Origin: Paenibacillus sp. 37
GTDB lineage: Bacteria > Bacillota > Bacilli > Paenibacillales > Paenibacillaceae
DNA: 64,000 nt
Direction: 5' to 3'
Assembly: GCF_008386395.1 (NCBI RefSeq)
Contig: NZ_CP043761.1
Location: 3,286,001 to 3,350,000, forward strand
The notes under the pieces are model-generated. The model was not told the DNA's origin and ran no database searches. It saw only the letters and a list, made by a program, of their open reading frames with translations. Every line of letters starts with the position of its first letter. Position 1 is the stretch's first letter. A program made the position numbers and the translations under genes. Of this stretch, positions 62,473 to 64,000 are shown piece after piece.

Positions 62473-63363
62473 ATGAATATTTTTGAGCAACACATACCTT
62501 TGGAAAAAGTGAAATTTAATGAACCGCTAAAAAATCACACGTTTATTAAAATTGGTGGTAAAGCAGATATCCTCATCCATCCAACAACGATAGACGAAAT
62601 CACTAAAATCGTAGAGATTGCCAACATACATCAATTGCCGCTGACGGTTATTGGCAAAGGCTCCAACGTCATCATTAAAGATGGAGGCATCCGTGGTGTA
62701 ACCATTTCCCTTAGTCATTTCGATCAAATTAAAGTGAGTGAGGACAGCATGATTGCCCAAAGCGGTGTTGATATCATTGATGTATCCAGACTTGCTTTGG
62801 AGCATAGCTTAACTGGTTTGGAGTTTGCTTGCGGTATTCCCGGCAGCACGGGGGGCGCACTTTACATGAATGCGGGTGCCTATGGCGGTCAGATCGCAGA
62901 TGTTGTTGAACGTGCGACTGTGATCACCAAAGACGGTGCAGTGTTGGAGATCCCGCGAGAAGAGATGAAGTTTGGATATCGAAATAGTCTCTTCAAGATG
63001 GATCACTATATCATACTGGAGGCCGAATTCGGGCTCAAAAAAGGAAACAAGGAAGATATTGCAAGTAAAATGAAGGAATTAACGTTCCTGAGAGAATCCA
63101 AGCAGCCGCTGGAATTCCCCTCTTGTGGAAGTGTATTTAAACGACCCGAAGGACATTTTGCCGGTAAACTGATTCAGGATTGTAACTTGCAGGGCACTCG
63201 CATCGGGGGCGCTGAAATTTCCATGAAGCATGCAGGTTTTATCGTAAATGTGGATCACGCTACTGCCCAGGATTATATGGATCTGATCCAATTTATTCAG
63301 AAGAAAGTATATGATACGTTCCAAGTTGAATTGGAAACCGAAGTCATCTTTCTGGGAGAGTAA
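62473..63363 (+). CDS. murB: UDP-N-acetylenolpyruvoylglucosamine reductase
   Basis: A 296-residue MurB that reduces UDP-GlcNAc-enolpyruvate to UDP-MurNAc with NADPH and FAD in peptidoglycan synthesis. FAD-binding segment VIGKGSNVIIKDGGIRG, GIPGSTGGALYMNAGAYG, the catalytic Ser in SCGSVFKRP and the terminal Glu in ETEVIFLG are all present. AGGGAG precedes ATG 62473; the in-frame ATG at 62440 has no site. It stands alone with its own terminator, away from other mur genes. Confidence 0.95.
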   Translation: MNIFEQHIPLEKVKFNEPLKNHTFIKIGGKADILIHPTTIDEITKIVEIANIHQLPLTVIGKGSNVIIKDGGIRGVTISLSHFDQIKVSEDSMIAQSGVDIIDVSRLALEHSLTGLEFACGIPGSTGGALYMNAGAYGGQIADVVERATVITKDGAVLEIPREEMKFGYRNSLFKMDHYIILEAEFGLKKGNKEDIASKMKELTFLRESKQPLEFPSCGSVFKRPEGHFAGKLIQDCNLQGTRIGGAEISMKHAGFIVNVDHATAQDYMDLIQFIQKKVYDTFQVELETEVIFLGE

Positions 63364-63382
63364 CTTCATTGGAATCATTAGG

Positions 63383-63407
63383 AGGTCGCCTTTGGCGGCC
63401 TTTTTTG
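63383..63407 (+). terminator. Terminator (GTCGCC/GGCGGC type)
   Basis: AGGTCGCC (63383-63390), TTT loop, GGCGGCCT (63394-63401), T run. Confidence 0.88.
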
Positions 63408-63504
63408 CTTGAGGGAATGGTAGTGAAACAAGAATCCACATGCTAATTATGGTAATATCAGAGTGATTGTATTTAATATTTCATCGTTATCATAAGGAGT
63501 GTAC

Positions 63505-64000
63505 ATGGAGATGTTCAAACGTAACAGGAGAATCCTGCTAATCGCGGCTATGACAATTTTACTGTCGCCCTTGTCAGTCCTGACATATATGTATATGAAT
63601 GAACGTGCAGGCGGCCTAGCCGATCAACGGATATCTAAAGTTTGGGGATTAAGTGAACCTATACAGATTCCTATAGCGAACAGTCCTGAGAGGGCAGTTC
63701 AGGAATTTAGAGGTGAGTTTTATACCTCCCAATTTATTCATCAGGAGGCTGTAGACGGAGGCATGATTTTGTTCACACAAAAAAAGGGGCGGGAAAACAA
63801 CAGTAATCTTCAAATGGAGTATACCCGCAAGAACATGTTTGGATGGAAATGGGTATGGGGTGGAGGTTATTCCATAAGTGAGGGTCAACACACCAAGTTT
63901 GCTTTGGATTATATGAGTATACCGAAGTTGGATAAAGTTTCGGCACCGTTTCCCATGTTGTTTGGTAATATTAAAGATTCATCCATTAAACGTTTATATG
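63505..64000 (+). CDS. Membrane-anchored protein of unknown function (partial)
   Basis: ATG 63505 with AAGGAG upstream opens a frame still open at the window end, 165 residues so far. A basic start (MEMFKRNRR) and one hydrophobic segment (about 10-30) suggest a signal anchor or signal peptide. The following region (GLSEPIQIPIANSPERAVQ, later MFGWKWVWGGGYS) is extracellular if so. I do not recognise the family. The C-terminus lies outside the window. Confidence 0.78.
   Translation, partial: MEMFKRNRRILLIAAMTILLSPLSVLTYMYMNERAGGLADQRISKVWGLSEPIQIPIANSPERAVQEFRGEFYTSQFIHQEAVDGGMILFTQKKGRENNSNLQMEYTRKNMFGWKWVWGGGYSISEGQHTKFALDYMSIPKLDKVSAPFPMLFGNIKDSSIKRLY

Overview
The window looks like a chromosomal segment of an endospore-forming, low-to-mid-GC Firmicute, most probably Paenibacillus. 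The grounds are strong AGGAGG-type ribosome binding sites, GTG and TTG starts, a GerA-type germination operon, a YheC/D-like spore ATP-grasp protein, a B. subtilis-LipA-like lipase, a guanidine-I riboswitch followed by a YkkC/YkkD pair, and CcpA-like cre sites. The genus is an inference; there is no rRNA gene here to confirm it.

Region 1 (1-11884) is a duplicated signalling and serine-hydrolase island. It starts with the end of one sensor kinase, then two membrane-anchored alpha/beta hydrolases, a PAF-acetylhydrolase-like enzyme and a secreted beta-lactamase-fold hydrolase. A complete OmpR-type two-component system follows, whose kinase is a close paralogue of the first, then a second beta-lactamase-fold hydrolase and a third alpha/beta hydrolase. 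Three promoters carry the same operator: three TCAT-type half-sites exactly 11 bp apart, followed at fixed distance by ACATCTT. A third beta-lactamase-fold paralogue lies at 55869, again directly behind a two-component system (LytTR type) whose kinase is frameshifted.

Region 2 (11885-24260) holds small regulatory and transport units: an ABC exporter behind four GTATAC motifs, a MarR regulator with two operators and a threonine-aldolase-like enzyme, an AraC regulator next to a decayed aldo/keto reductase, a methyltransferase with a pentapeptide-repeat protein, the guanidine exporter unit, a DEAD-box helicase, a YjbR-family protein, an unknown membrane protein and an HSL-type esterase.

Region 3 (24360-34817) holds a three-gene type III polyketide cluster (synthase, methyltransferase, flavoprotein), an aminotransferase, a MaoC-like protein, a LacI regulator, and an AraC-regulated sugar ABC importer with a cre site and a hairpin between the binding-protein and permease genes.

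Region 4 (34916-53600) has the germination operon (A, B, C and a small D-like protein), a GH18-like protein with a copper-amine-oxidase N-terminal repeat domain, a non-secreted Asp-box propeller flanked by small unknown proteins, a GAF histidine kinase, a lipase with a leader hairpin that masks its ribosome binding site, an AraC/SDR pair, a GH2 glycosidase with a cre site, and a sugar-nucleotide/glycosyltransferase/spore ATP-grasp group.

Region 5 (53722-64000) has the LytTR system, the third beta-lactamase-fold protein, a PQQ-type propeller, a methyltransferase, a lipoprotein, an SDR with a MerR-type promoter, MurB and a membrane protein cut by the window edge. I saw no rRNA, tRNA, CRISPR array, transposase or phage genes.
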